DNA of 64,000 nt from Lumbricus rubellus (taxonomy: Eukaryota > Annelida > Clitellata > Crassiclitellata > Lumbricidae): contig OX243824.1 of assembly GCA_945859605.1 (NCBI GenBank), forward strand, positions 28,031,640 through 28,095,639, given 5' to 3'. Below, in pieces: positions 22,101 through 34,699 of the stretch. The position numbers and the translations under genes are program-made. The notes under the pieces were generated by a model, which saw nothing but the letters and a program-made list of their open reading frames with translations, ran no database searches and was not told where the DNA came from. Positions within the stretch are counted from its first letter, which is position 1; every line of letters starts with the position of its first letter.

Positions 22101-24434
22101 CCCACTGGAGCACGACCCCTGCATGACCTTGAGTTGGTTTGGTCGTGTCCCCAGGTCCTGCAACAAGCCAGTCTACGTCAACCATCGGTCCTCCGCTCTC
22201 TGCTGGTAGCAACCGAACGAGTTGCGGTGACAAGCGAAGATGTCGCGAGAAACGACGAACAAGTGAAAGACGTTCTTCCGTCGTCATTCTATAGAAGTCG
22301 TCATCAATTATCGCGGTTGCCTTTGTCATCATCGTCTGGTCCGTCATACACCCTCCATGTGTCCACGCACCTCCTCCTTCTCCTGCCTCTTCCTCCGCTG
22401 TCTCGGTATCTTCATCTCTTAAGTCGTCGTCGTCATCATCATCGTCATCAACAGCGATGGAGAATATGTCTCGGAAAGATTCATCATCAGCACGACGAAC
22501 AGTAGAATCAACGATGAAATCAAACTTTGAGGTCAAACCCTTATTTTCTGAATGCAGACCTCTGACATTTCGATTCTCCATTTTTTCTGTTTCCTCTAAA
22601 TCGTTCTTCTGCGAATCTTGACTTTCTGAATGTTTGACTCGAGCTTCGTCGCTCATAAGAAGCTTCTGACTGTGGTTGTTGAACTTGTTGTAGATGACCT
22701 CGATGTAAAACCGTTTCCCTCTTTCCAGCGGACCACTCACTCCTTCCAGGTAGAGACCATCTTTGCTGTGCAACGGATCGACCGATCTGGAAAGGTGAAG
22801 CCAATCGGGAAGTGCTGTCTTTCCATGCTCAACCACCTGCAAAGACACAATATACGTCAACTTGCGACATCAGTTTGCAAAGGATAATGCTTAGCCTACA
22901 CGAGTTTAGAACACAGATATTATTCGTCTGTTTCAGTCTCATTTAAGAATCATAGACCGACCGACTAACAGTAAGACTTACTTGTTGACTGAACGAATTA
23001 ATTGATTAAAGAGCGAACTAATAAACAAATAGGCCTACAGTAGGCCTAGATTAAAACTTAGTCAACGAAAGAATTAAGGAATGCTGGACAGAAGTTCTAA
23101 AAGTCTGGTTAAGAAACGCAATTTCATTACCCACGCATGCATGTGAAAAGACATGAAAACAACAAACCACGAACATGGGTTGACAGATTGACTGGTTGGT
23201 TATTGGTTAAGTTTTTGTATCGAACACATCTAACCATCTCAGAAGGTGATTTGAAATCGCATAAAAATAACAAATTGTTTCTGATGAACCATTTTTTGTT
23301 ATTGTACGACAGAAAAACGAATGAAAACGCTTGTGTGATTTAAGAGGAGTTTGCTTATAAAGCAGTGAGCATTTGAGTTTGCAATAATCTTTAGCTAGAA
23401 GGAAATTCTGCTTAAATGTCAGTTTTGAAAGTTTTATCGTCAATTTTTACGCCAATCCCTGAGATTAATGGCACTGTACTCGGGGGTGATAACAAACGTT
23501 TCGCTCAGTCTGCTTAGGAAACGTGCAATATCACAGATCACCGGCGATGGATAACTTTTGCAAAAATTTGAAAGAGAACAGAGACGAGTGGGAAGAATAG
23601 AACGCAGACAGAATGGTATACATGTATATATAATTATTATGGGAAGCTGTTGGAGAGAGACTGCAGTGTACCGATGGAATCATGATTAATGCGAAATATG
23701 TCAACAGCCGAAGAGTTGTAGGAATTTCGATGGTCGACCAAATAATATATTATCAGTTATATCAGTATATAACAGCATCAGACAACTTAGAGAGTGTCAG
23801 CCGAGTCACGTTTAAACTATTGAACGAATTAAATAACAAGCGAAAGAATGAACCAATTGTTGAAAAACAAACAGTCAAATAACTAAGCAGGTAGGTAGGT
23901 ACATGTAGGTAGATAGGCAGGTGGGTATGTATGCAGGTAGGTAGGTAAGTAGGTAGGTAGGTAGGTAGGTAGGTAGGTAGGTAGGTAGGTAGGTAGGTAG
24001 GTAGGTAGGTAGGTAGGTAGGTAGGTAGGTAGGTAGGTAGGCAGGTACGTAGGTACGTAGGTACGTAGGTAGGTACGAAGGTAGGTACGTAGGTAGGTAG
24101 GTACGTAGGTAGGTATACGTAGGTATTACGTAGATAGGTAGGTAGGTATGCATGTATGTATGTAGGTAGGTAGGTAGGTAGGTGGGTGGGTGGGTGGGTG
24201 TTGGGTGGGTGGGTGGGTGGGTAGGTAGGTTTGTAGACAGGCAGACAGACAGGTAGATAGATGGATATCATAGTGTCATAATATCGAGAGATGTCACTCA
24301 TACCAAAACCTCTGTTTCCGGTTCATCTGTGATTCTGTATCTGAAGATTCGTCCAACCGACGTCCTCGCATCCTTCAATCCCCATCCGGAAAACGATGAT
24401 GAAAATGACGACCTGTTGTTATCAAAGCCATAGA

Positions 24435-24475
<41 letters not shown>

Positions 24476-24585
24476 GGTAGACTCCTCTCCTCCATCTCCT
24501 TCTCTCCATCATTTCCGGATGATAGGCTGAATTCAAAGAACACCAAGGCACCGGCGAACGCCAGAAGTACTCCCAACGGTTTCAT
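19156..24585 (-). CDS. DAG1: Dystroglycan
   Basis: Two coding exons, 24585-24304 and 22836-19156, joined in phase 0 (donor gtatga, acceptor tttgcag), giving about 1,320 residues (human 895). Order: signal peptide (1-24); poly-Gln (38-49); first cadherin-like domain (about 70-145, VGRIFRYRI and ALPDWLHL); acidic stretch; alpha-N domain (about 265-395, AGPGD and WDVGC); furin-like KQRLKRQ near 398; long Thr/Ser-rich mucin-like region; second cadherin-like domain (about 895-1010, VFRFRIPNDTFLDEDG, LLYGLPTEEHFGPHEYW); SEA-like domain with the G-S autocleavage site (RRGSVEFYWTNN, Ser1073); membrane segment (about 1167-1190); cytosolic tail with GIPVIF and two PPxY motifs (PPTY, PPPY). The predicted beta chain has 248 residues (242 in human). 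It links extracellular matrix to dystrophin; the PPxY tail is the expected WW-domain ligand. Oddities: larger mucin region, and six residues after the terminal PPPYIAP. Confidence 0.96.
23887..24260. repeat. (GTAG)n tetranucleotide array in the dystroglycan intron
   Basis: About 370 bp of GTAG repeats with variants (GTAC, GTGG, CAGACAG) fill much of the single coding intron. They end about 40 bases before the exon 1 donor on the minus strand. The minus-strand open frame of Tyr-Leu-Pro-Thr repeats is an artefact. Confidence 0.95.
24438..24475 (-). repeat. (CAG)n encoding poly-Gln in dystroglycan
   Basis: An uninterrupted CTG run (CAG on the coding strand) encodes 12 Gln immediately after the signal peptide region. 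As a pure codon repeat it is likely length-variable. Confidence 0.95.
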
Positions 24586-27500
24586 CTCCTAACCTCTATT
24601 ATAATATATAGACCTAAAGGTTAAATTCATTGACCATTCGATACACAGCTGCTGCAGACGAAATAAATAACCTTGTATGAAGTGAAGAATCGAGAATTAT
24701 GGTCATCAAATATCAGAGACCGCCAGCCACTGTGGTCTGTGCTTGAGAAGCTTTCATTCGTAAACTCTACATGCATGTACAGTTTGTACACAATCGACGA
24801 CGCCTCAGTGTACACAAAGCACAAGCAGTAGTAATCATCATGCACTGAACACTGTGAACAGTGAACGCTGCAGCGTGATATTTAAATCCAGGAAGGCTTC
24901 AGGACAAAAACTCCTGCAATCTCGAGACTTCTGCAGCGCCGTCTGAAATCGGAACGTCATTTGCAAAAGTTCAGACAGCTGTCATAATCCGAGAAGTTTT
25001 ATGAATCCTCTTTCGAGTAGAAGTCCGTCTAAGGTTTCGACGAGAAAGCATATCGTCATCGCAATGGCAGATTCGTTCTAATCATCGATAAAACCAGATG
25101 TCTGTAACAGATGATGATTCAACTTTGCTATCAACTCACATATCACTCCCATACAAAAACGCAAACAATTCGCAATAAACGCACATGAGATGAATGCGCC
25201 ATGTAAACACAGCGCATGCATCATATTTTATTTCCTATTCAGGACTAAACCGTAGCTGTTTAGCTCCAACAAGGATCTCAACGGTTTTCGGTTAGCGAGG
25301 TTAAAACTCCGCTTTCTGTTGCAATATCCACATCGGACGTAAACACGACATACACTTCCAAGGCAACAGGAGAAGACGAATCGTATGTGAGAGAGGAAGC
25401 GAGACAGACAGACAGACAGAAAGTGTGAGAGAGACTGAGAGAGTGCAGGAGATTTAGAGGGGTGAGTGTATGTCTATTGGATCGGCACAGAAAAGGCCAG
25501 GAAGGCTGGAAGGCAATCGACTCACTTGGTAGCCCGACAGGCAGCAGACGACGGCGCTCCAGATACACTAGAGATAACTGGGCAGAAAGGATGGACAGAC
25601 ACAGGCAGGCAGACAGGCAGACAGACAGACAGGCTGACTGAAAGACGTGCACGAAAATATATAGTGCAGCAGAAGTGGAAGATGGAGAGGAGTAGGTGGG
25701 AGATATAGAGACACTCTTCTTAAGAGGGAGAGAGGCAAACACGTCTGCATGGTGAGAAGAAGAAAAGAAGGCTCACAGCAAGACAGCGTAACGAAATGCT
25801 TCAGAAAGCGATAGTAGACGAAGGTGAAAGAGACAGAGACATAGACATAGATACACAGAGAGACGAAGGCAGAGATAGAAAGACACCGGCAGACGTGCAA
25901 ACAGACAGAGGCGGACCACAGCCCTACCGGTATGTATTTGTATCGCTGTGGCTTGCGGCTTCTAAGATTTCTTTGGCTCGACAGGCCGGGCGCCCGCCGG
26001 TCTTCCACCGGGCCCTGGGAATATCTCTTCCACTTGTACATGGTAGCTCTTCTATCTCAAGGGCCAAGGCGCCGAGGCGGAAAGGAAAGATGGGAAGGCA
26101 GAGAGGGGGAGAGGGAGGAAAGGAGGAGCTGGGCAGAGCAGGCAGTAGGCCAACAGTTGTGCAGGGAAGGCGGATACTGACATTCAACGACTCCGCTTGG
26201 GACTCGGCATAGCTAGAAACACACGCCGTTAGTTTGCGGTCAACGCCTTGTTGGCCTGAGCTTCTGCTACTACAATGTAGCATACCAGAGTAGAACTAGA
26301 AGCTGGCTGCACGTCACTTCCGGTCCGGCCAAAGTTCGCTGCTTCACCAATCACAGGCAAAGGCCGTCCAGGTAATGCCTTCGGAAAGGGTTAACTGCAT
26401 CGAGCGCTGTAAGTTCTTCTGCAAGAACTAAAGTGAAGGAACGTTGATCAAAGATATTAGAGTCTTTAGACTTTATCTTTGGTACGATCGTCAATGCAGT
26501 CTCCTTCGTAGAGAAGATGCAGCTTTCGTCTGGCTGTCTGTGTTCTGTTTAGTGAATGGCCAAAGAGCAGCTGTTTATTATTGAGGCCAATGAAAGAGGA
26601 GAAAAGACCTGTGGCCTAGTATGATAGTAAAATAAACGAAGGTGCTGGAAAGCAGAAGCACAGAAGCAAAGACTATGAATAGAAGAGACAACATTGACTA
26701 TAAACAGAACATTATATCTAACAACGATCGTCACTTTAAATTGATAATAATGTAGTTCAATCCAATTCAATCAACATTTTTCAGGCAGCCTTTCTAATGC
26801 ACATCTCGTCTGTTCCTCCCATCCTTAGATTCCTCGCAACTTCAACTCTAACCACCACCCACCATTATTAGCCTGCAGGCTGCTACACTCTCTGGATCTT
26901 GCCAATAGATTTTCTTTTGATTAGACTACAATGTCATGCTTGATCTAAAACTGGTTGCCCCAGAATTCGCTGATTTGGTGCTCTAGCAATGTTTGCGATT
27001 TAATTCCAATTACCAAAGTGAGAAGTGTAGGTTTGCGGTTTCAACCCCAGCCTTTCTTAGAGTCCCATAGCAGAGTCTGTTTTTCACACCCGAATTCCAA
27101 GTGAATCATAGTCCAAACACCCAATTATTTTTCCACAATTCTTACAATGCCAAATCGCGATTAAGTAGATGCGCAGTCGTGTCGGAGTACGGACATTTCC
27201 CCCCGGACGATGTCATTCTTCATATCGTTCACCTCTTTTTGCGCACCCTTGATGGTATATAATATATATATATAGACAAAATTATGATGACATGATTTTT
27301 TATTCTCATGGCTGCGACCCACTGCTTTGTTCAAAATGTAGAGGTATGGTGAGAATTTTCAGAGGTGTTTCAGTTATTTTTCCACAATGCTTACACTGTG
27401 TAGAGGAGGGCAAGGAGGACAAGAAGGGGGACGAAGGAGGAGGACGAGGGAGGAGGAGGAGAAGTAGGAGTGGAACATTCTTCTGAATAACGAAACTTTC

Positions 27501-27633
27501 AACTCTGCACCTCTACTCTATTCAAGAGTAGGCTATACCTTAGTTTTCGGGGTAGTTTCGGGTAGACAACTAGACATCACTCTCACGAACATTGTACATG
27601 ATGCGCCGACCCTCGGATCGAGGATGACTGATA
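24586..27633. promoter_or_regulatory. Upstream region of dystroglycan, no other gene accepted
   Basis: The first few hundred bases hold the 5' UTR and promoter of the minus-strand dystroglycan gene. From about 25,380 to 25,900 both strands are dominated by CAGA/GAGA microsatellite sequence, and around 26,070-26,140 and 27,410-27,470 by purine-only tracts. Long open frames here are simple-sequence products. No conserved motif was found. Confidence 0.5.
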
Positions 27634-27683
27634 ACAGAACAGAACAGAACAGAACAGAACAGAACAGAACAGAACAGAACAGA
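27634..27683. repeat. (AGAAC)n pentanucleotide microsatellite
   Basis: About ten perfect AACAG/AGAAC units. Confidence 0.97.
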
Positions 27684-28124
27684 TCACTCTCATTCTCACA
27701 GCAAACCAGTCTTCTAATTAAATCTAAAAAGTCTTCAATAGCATAATATCTTATAACTAAGGGAGGAGCCATGATGCAGTTTCTCTCTTATTCCCCAGTG
27801 GCGCCTCTAGCGATCATCTATCTCAGTTTACCAATAATTAGTATTATGACTGATTTGTCGTGTACTGGAAAGTCTGGAAATTAATACAGTAGTATACATG
27901 ATCATCCGGCTGTGGCGGACTCTGCTGGTCGTTGCTTGACTTGCTTCACACATTATTACATCAGAGGCAAATATCTAATTATAACTTTTATAAGCCTGCT
28001 GTTTTGCTCTAACCGAAAAGGCTGACAATTCAGTGACGAGTTCAAGTACATGTAAAGCGGACCCAAGCGAGTGAACAACGCAAGGTCTGACAATGGTCGA
28101 TCGCGTCAACAGGCGTCACCTTCT
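27684..28124. other. Intergenic, no gene seen
   Basis: No coding motif and no clear repeat up to the start of the 38-bp minisatellite. Confidence 0.55.
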
Positions 28125-28918
28125 GAATGGATTTGTTTCTTTCGTTTAAGATGTCATCTACCGAATGGATTAGTTTCTTTCGTGTACGATGTCACCTTCC
28201 GAATGGATTAGTTTCTTTCGTTTACGATGTCACCTACCGAATGGATTTGTTTCTTTCGTTTACGATGTCACCTACCGAATGGATTAGTTTCTTTCGTGTA
28301 CGATGTCACCTACCGAATGGATTAGTTTCTTTCGTTTACGATGTCACCTACCGAATGGATTAGTTTCTTTCGATTGCGATGTCACCTACCGAATGGATTA
28401 GTTTCTTTCGTGTACGATGTCACCTACCGAATGGATTAGTTTCTTTCGTTTACGATGTCACCTACCGAATGGATTAGTTTCTCTCGTTTACGATGTCACC
28501 TACCGAATGGATTAGTTTCTTTCGTTTACGATGTCACCTACCGAATGGATTAGTTTCTTTCGATTACGATGTCACCTACCGAATGGATTAGTTTCTTTCG
28601 TGTACGATGTCACCTACCGAATGGATTAGTTTCTTTCGTGTACGATGTCACCTACGGAATGGATTAGTTTCTTTCGTTTACGATGTCACCTACCGAATGG
28701 ATTAGTTTCTTTCGTTTACGATGTCACCTACCGAATGGATTAGTTTCTTTCGTGTACGATGTCACCTTCCGAATGGATTAGTTTCTTTCGTTTACGATGT
28801 CACCTACCGAATGGATTTGTTTCTTTCGTTTACGATGTCACCTACCGAATGGATTAGTTTCTTTCGTTTACGATGTCACCTACCGAATGGATTAGTTTCT
28901 TTCGTTTACGGTGTCAAC
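28125..28918. repeat. 38-bp minisatellite, about 21 copies
   Basis: Each unit holds GAATGGATTAGTTTCTTTCG and TTTACGATGTCACCTACC, with a few positional variants (TTTACG/TGTACG/ATTACG; TTAG/TTTG; TACC/TTCC). The order of variants in units 2-4 recurs exactly in units 17-19, 570 bp (15 units) apart, so a block duplication shaped the array. Open frames through it have no gene features. Confidence 0.97.
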
Positions 28919-29896
28919 GAATAGCTAAGTTGCGTAATCTAGGCCAAAGCTTATTATAGGCCTACTAGGTCTAATGCTATTATAACCATAACCATAACCA
29001 CATTTATTATGATTATCAATCGCGGCATCGGCAATTATTAGTGGCGTCTTATTGGTCCGACTTATTCCAGAGATTAAAAAACTCTCGGGCTAGCATGGTT
29101 CGTACAACGGGACCTTAAAATAATACGGCGTGGCCCATTCAAATGGGTAGGCCAGTGGTTGCGAAAGACCTCAGCCAATCACAGATAATTTAAAACAGGA
29201 CTCGCCTGGAGACCTAGCCTATTAAATTTATCATCATTGACCATCACCAGGACGTCTGGGTTTCACTGCAACCAATAATTGGCTAATAACTCTATACGTT
29301 ATCCTTCGTTAGCTTAGCCTATACCTATGCGCGTACTGACATAGGCCTAGGCCTACATCTGTTTACATCTTTACCATCAACATAATTATTATTAATTTCT
29401 ATGTATATTTGGCCCTGACGGAAAATTCCGTTGAATTTTATAGTAAACTAACAATTCATACTAAAAATATCTGACAGCTAATAATTTAGAGCAGTTCATT
29501 AGCTGATTCACGATCGGTCTATGAGTCAGAGCCCGAGGGATTACCTAGAGGGGGTGGTGGTCTGGTCAAAAGAAGGATAATGTCCCGTTACCAGAGACGA
29601 CTAGCCAGAGGCAGTCTGGCCAGAGGAGATGTCGAAGCGTATGTTCGCATAATCAGGTCAAGGAGGAGGCTATAGACGAGATGAGTCAGAGTGGGAAATT
29701 ACGAAGAGCAGAAGAGATGAGATGTTTAGCTTTGAGTGAAAGCTGTAGGCCTAATAGATCTCGAGCCTCCTTCATTAAAACTATGACCTGATTAAATTCC
29801 TTGTTGTGACCTCAGGATAGAAAACGGAATACAGCCTACTCCTTTCCTTTTCCATCATTCATGGTAAACTGGCCTAGTTAGCTACACCGGTATAGG
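28919..29896. other. Intergenic, no gene seen
   Basis: Several TAGGCCTA octamers (28958, 29340-29350, 29745). No motif-bearing frame. Confidence 0.55.
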
Positions 29897-30163
29897 GCCT
29901 AAGCGCGAATGGCATTCGTCTGTTGGTTGCAACGGACTGCGGTTCAAGCCCCAAGCTGGGAGTTGACATTTAGAGATTTAGATATATCGGGCTAGCACGC
30001 ATGGGACGCAGTGGCGCAAGATGCTGCGGAACGACCTTGGGCAAGTTGCTTACCCATCATTGTCTGTGGGGAAGGCAACGGGAAACCACCTCACTCATCT
30101 CACCCCCAGGTGGCGCAAGCCATAGGACCTGCCTTCAGGCAGAGAACCATCATCATTATCATC
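29897..30163 (+). mobile_element. SINE-like retroposon, family 2
   Basis: Has a tRNA-like B box (GGTTCAAGCCC) and the body GGAAGGCAACGGGAAACCAC with a TCATTATCATCATCA tail. The same body lies at 42271-42435 (GGAAGGCAATGGGAAACCAC), preceded by a degenerate B box. The A box is poorly preserved. Confidence 0.6.
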
Positions 30164-30303
30164 ATGGAAATTAAACTAGCCTACTTCCAATCAGATGACA
30201 ACGACGTTTTTGCTAATTTTAACTGTGCGGAAGTTCTTCTACAACAGACTGCACATTTTGTGTAGCTACAACGTAGGGTCTACTGCACGTTAAAAAAGCC
30301 CTG
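30164..30303 (+). mobile_element. hAT-type MITE (family 1), 5'-truncated copy
   Basis: Matches the second part of the 3101-3338 element (CTTCCAATCAGATGACAACG, GCACATTTTGTGTAG) and ends with the same TTAAAAAAGCCCTG terminus. The left end is missing, replaced by the family 2 SINE. Confidence 0.72.
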
Positions 30304-30930
30304 CAAAATGGTAGCGGTAGCCTATAGGATCAGTGCATCCAATTTATGGAAAAACGAGGAGGTTTGAGGCCGACGAGGCGATCCAAGTGCTCATTAAACG
30401 CAGAAAGACGTTTAGACCTATGACTAGGCTATGGCTTAATAGGCCTATAATTAAAAATTAATTATCTTGCATGTGACTGGTGATCCGGGACGTCAGTAGG
30501 CCTAGGTCTATCATATAGAACTACGACGCAACGGCGGCAACGACCTAGGGCCTTCGACATAGGCCTAGGCTACTGCATGCAGGTCTACACTTCTGAAAAT
30601 CTCCTTGACACCAAGGCGCAAAGTTCACTATAAAACGTATTGAATTAATATTATAGGTGGCGCGATGCAGCTGGCTTTCATGACATAGATTCTTAGAAAC
30701 CAGAATGTTTCCCTATTTATTTATGGCTTTGGACTGTTTAATGTGATGCTTTAATGTAGCAAAATCATAGACATCATATATTACTTAGACTGCCGATTCT
30801 ATGGTTAAAACTTGGTTCAATTTCCTTTTTCCGGAAGTCGCCAGTTAGTTGGCAGAAAGTTGTTGTATTACTGTTATGTACGTCTTCGATAGACGAACAC
30901 AAAAAACTTTTATTAGTTTAAACATTTATA
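30304..30930. promoter_or_regulatory. Upstream region of the THAP/P-element gene
   Basis: Non-coding, with three TAGGCCTA-type words near 30440-30560. No P-element-style inverted end could be confirmed here by eye. Confidence 0.35.
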
Positions 30931-33900
30931 ATGGTGGCGTCCTGCTGTGCGTTTAACTGCACTAATCGATTCTCGAAAGATTCGGAGGTTCGCTTTTACA
31001 GGTAAGCAAATTTTTACAGTATTGTGCTATCACATTCACGTGTTTTGATCTGAGTGTGCTCACATCGTATATAGGTGTACTTGGCGCGCAGATTTATAAA
31101 TATTGGACGTTGCAGCGTTGATGTTAATTCGTTGTTTCTGTCTTGTTGTTGGAAAATTAAGATTATACTTAATTGCAGTAAACATCTGTTTTTCTGGAAT
31201 GTTTTATTGATTGATTATGAGCTTATGCTTTCCAGGGGTCTCGCTGGAAACCCGATAGTTAAACTACCTGAATGTCAGAAACTTATATAGCACCGGATCT
31301 CCGGATCGATTTTAAAATAAGTGCGACACACGCAGCGTAAGGATTTTAATCAAAAAATATTATGACAAGGATGGCTGCATCCCTGTCCAGATTTACAGTT
31401 CTTACCTACGTAGGTCTATGTCGCAGCAGTGATGTCTATAAATTGCAACTGAATTGCTAACGGACAGGGAAAAATCGGATAATCGCTTAGAGTCAATGGG
31501 TGAGACGGCTGAATGTAGTTTTAAACTATTATTGCATTTTTAAAAGCTAATTTAAATGTTGTATTCCAGTAAAAAATTTCACTAAAATTTCTTTTATTTA
31601 CAACTTTTCACAGAACCCTTGTGCTCATTTCACGGAACTCTTGGGTTCTATGGAACCCACTTTGGGAAACACTGCCCTAGGGATTGGAATAACCTGCCAC
31701 TCTCTTTGTAGCTCTCATATGCACATTATTTCTTTCAAGCACATGGATATCAAACTGCATCTTCTCCTAGTGGCTGACTATATACACCACCATAGATTCA
31801 CATTTTCGAGGGAGGCTATCTTCACCATAGATTTACATTTTCCATGGATTGTGCATGTGTTTTACAGTTTTAATTAATTGACTATAATTAAACATGTTTT
31901 TTATTTTTCTGCAGGTTTCCATTAAAGAATGCAACATTAACAAAGAAGTGGCTGGTTGCAATTAGGCGTGAGAAATGGCAGCCAAAATCGACAGATTTCA
32001 TCTGCTCAGAACATTTTGCACCTTCCAGTTTTCGACACTACAGGTCCCAAGTCAGACTGAAAGAGGATGCAGTTCCGGATATATTCAAATTTCCGCGCCA
32101 CTTGAAGAAGAAAGAACAAAATCGTCGCATTCTGCAAAGGAGCACTGTGTCACCTTCTACATCGACAGTATCCACTGTTCAAGAGCAGTCAATCCCCCAA
32201 TCTTCATCTGCTGTATCGTGTGATTTTGTAGTTAATTTTGGATCTGTGACAGATCACGGTTATGCCATCAGATCAAGTCCCCGTAGCATCAAAAGGAAAT
32301 ATGAGGATCTTCTAGAAAAGGAAAAACGACAAAGGAGCTTGATTACAAAGAAGTTCACTATCACTCGGCGTAAATTGTTTCGCAGAGAAACGAAGCTGCG
32401 GACAATGAAAGACGTTATAAAACAGCTCCGATCTAGAAATGACATTAATGCAACATCTGTTGACCTCATTGAGCGCTGTTTTGGAGAAGTTCCTTGCGAA
32501 ATGTTGAAGCGTAAACTGTACGCATCAGCTCAGGAACCATACAATGAAACTCTGCGGTCCTTTGCAATGACTCTTCATTTTTACAGTGCGAAGGCTTATG
32601 AATTCGTTCGCCGATCCTTCAGCAAATCTCTACCACACCCTTCTACAATTCGGACATGGCACACTTCAGTGGATGGACGTCCGGGGTTTACAGCTGAAGC
32701 ATTTGAGGTTTGACAATTCTATCTGAACTTTGACCTCTGCACTGTTTGTAGTGTTTCTTCAGTTTTGCGGTCAATCATCTTTGTCGATAGAAAGCATTTA
32801 CTTGACAAATTTATTTAATGGTTTTTTGACCATCATTTGGGTTAACTCTGTAAGCTTGTCTATTGTTCCACAACTGCATGAAAATCATTCTGTTTATTCG
32901 TGATTTCTTTGTGATTTCTTAGAGTGCTCTAATGAGTCTCTCTTTAAGCAACTCGATATAAATTTGCAGTACTACCATTATTGCCAGTTACTTCCAGCTA
33001 GCCGTCCATCTATCTGTCTGCCTGACTCTCCGGACTTGGCTTGCTGCCTATCGATTTTGTTTTGATTGAGCGATTGTGAATAAGCTGGTTCCTGTGACTT
33101 CGCTTTTGTGGACGCTGTAGAAATCTCGAGATTACGATTATGCTTGAGTCTGTTCCGGGGTGCATGCCCCAGCGTCTATAAGTCTGCTTCACACCACTCT
33201 GTATGACATTGTAGAGTATTGTGAAGCAGACCTACAAAAGTTGGGGCATGCACCCCAGAACAGGCTCGAGTGGAGAGACATTTTGAAGAAGGCACCGGAC
33301 ACTTATGGGCATTGAGCCCATTGAATGAATGTTGATGATGATTTCAGCTTAGGGTAGTTGCCAAATTATGCATGTTTGGTGACTGAGGGTAATCAGTTCA
33401 CAACTTGCAACTTTGCCATTTAAATACCAGTGCGTCAATCAGACACTTTGTGTAGCATGGTGGCAAGATTTGACCTTTGCGAAGTAAGCATAAGGCAATT
33501 TCTTCTCAGCATTATTTATCATCATAAAGCGATCAAATGATAAAGTTCAAATGGATTGATTTCAGTGGCAATTTATTTCATTTCAATTTTTAAAATAATT
33601 ATGCATATTCTTTGTTTAGTGCCTTCGCCAACTGAATTCATCATCGAATGGACCACTGCTCTGCAGCCTAATTTTTGATGAAATGTCGATCCGGAAACAG
33701 GTCCAGTGGAATGGCAAGGAGAACGTAGGATTCGTTGATTTAGGAACGGGAATTGATGACGACAGTATGCCTGTTGCTACCGAGGTTTTGGTGTTTATTG
33801 TCGTTCCACTGAATGCTGCTTGGAAGATGCCAGTTGCATACTTCCTTATAGATGGATTAACAGCTGATGTAAAAGCAAACCTTGTTCTTGAAGCCATTAA

Positions 33901-34699
33901 CAGACTTTATGCGATTAATGTTAGAATTGTAGCATTAGTTTGTGATGGTCCCACAACAAATTTTGCTGTTGGTTCAAAACTAGGTGCTTCATTCACAGCC
34001 GACAATATGAAGCCATATTTCATACATCCTGCAAATTGCTTATGGAGAGTCCATATTATTTTTGATGCTGCTCATATGTTGAAACTGATGCGTAATACAC
34101 TGGCAGAGAAAGGAATTTTGACAGATCAAAATAAGAAACAAATTAGATGGCAACATATTAAGGATCTGTATGAGATTCAGGATAAGGAAGGTCTGAAAGC
34201 TGCCAATAAACTGAAAAGGAGTCATATTGAGTGGTATCAACAGAAAATGAAGGTGAGTTTAGCTGCACAGTGTATGAGCAGATCAGTGGCGAACGCACTT
34301 GAATTCCTAGGGGAAGATCTGAATTTGCCTAAGTTTGCTGATGTTGCACCAACTGTGGCCTTCATTAGAGTGATAGACAGACTTTTTGATGTTTTAAACT
34401 CTAAGAATAAATTTGAGAAAGAATTCAAGTCTGTATTGAGATGTGAAAATGAGCAATTTTGGCGACCTTTCATGACACAGACAGTTCTTTATTTGACTAA
34501 TCTGAAGCTGTTTGGTCTCCCATTACATCAGACCATGAGAAAGACAGCAGTACTTGGGTTTTTAGCCACGATAAATAGTGTTGTTGCGTTGTTTGATGAG
34601 TTTGTTGCAACAAAGGTGTTAGCTTATCTGGCTCATGTTTACATTACTTCATTTTGGGGTGTTCAAACATCTAAAACTCCCTTAATTTCGGCTGTGTAA
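30931..34699 (+). CDS. THAP-domain P-element-type transposase (THAP9-like), C-terminally short
   Basis: Three exons, 30931-31001, 31915-32707 and 33620-34699, join in frame without stops (acceptors ttctgcag and ttgtttag, donors gtaagc and gtttga), giving about 647 residues. Residues 1-85 are a THAP zinc finger: C-C-x3-C at the start (ASCCAFNC), conserved Trp, CSEHF, and DAVPDIF in place of the AVPTIF box. A basic coiled region follows, then the P-element transposase RNase-H-like core with the catalytic Asp in LIFDEMSIRKQVQW, VCDGPTTN and HIIFDAAHMLKL. P-element transposase is about 750 and THAP9 about 900 residues; the expected C-terminal segment is missing after GFLATINSVVALFDEF. An AATAAA lies at 34883-34888. 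It could be a recently inactivated transposon or a domesticated host gene. Confidence 0.9.
33149..33345 (+). repeat. Inverted arms plus retroposon tail in intron 2 of the THAP gene
   Basis: GGGGTGCATGCCCCAGCGTC...GTCTGCTTCACA on the left answers TGTGAAGCAGAC...TTGGGGCATGCACCCC on the right, a hairpin of about 45-bp arms. It is followed by CGGACACTTATGGGCATTGA and a GAT-rich tail, shared with the minus-strand fragment at 12925-13430. Confidence 0.6.

Noticed and set aside
19822..22505. Plus-strand frames of 60-150 codons opposite dystroglycan
   Set aside because: Antisense shadows of the conserved minus-strand coding exon.
23762..24301. Minus-strand 179-codon frame rich in Tyr-Leu-Pro-Thr
   Set aside because: It is the translation of a (GTAG)n array inside the dystroglycan intron.
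25278..26283. Several 100-160-codon frames on both strands
   Set aside because: Compositional frames in CAGA/GAGA and purine-rich sequence; no recognised domain or splice structure.
28127..28924. Open frames through the 38-bp minisatellite
   Set aside because: The unit is not a multiple of three and the peptide is periodic; there are no gene signals.
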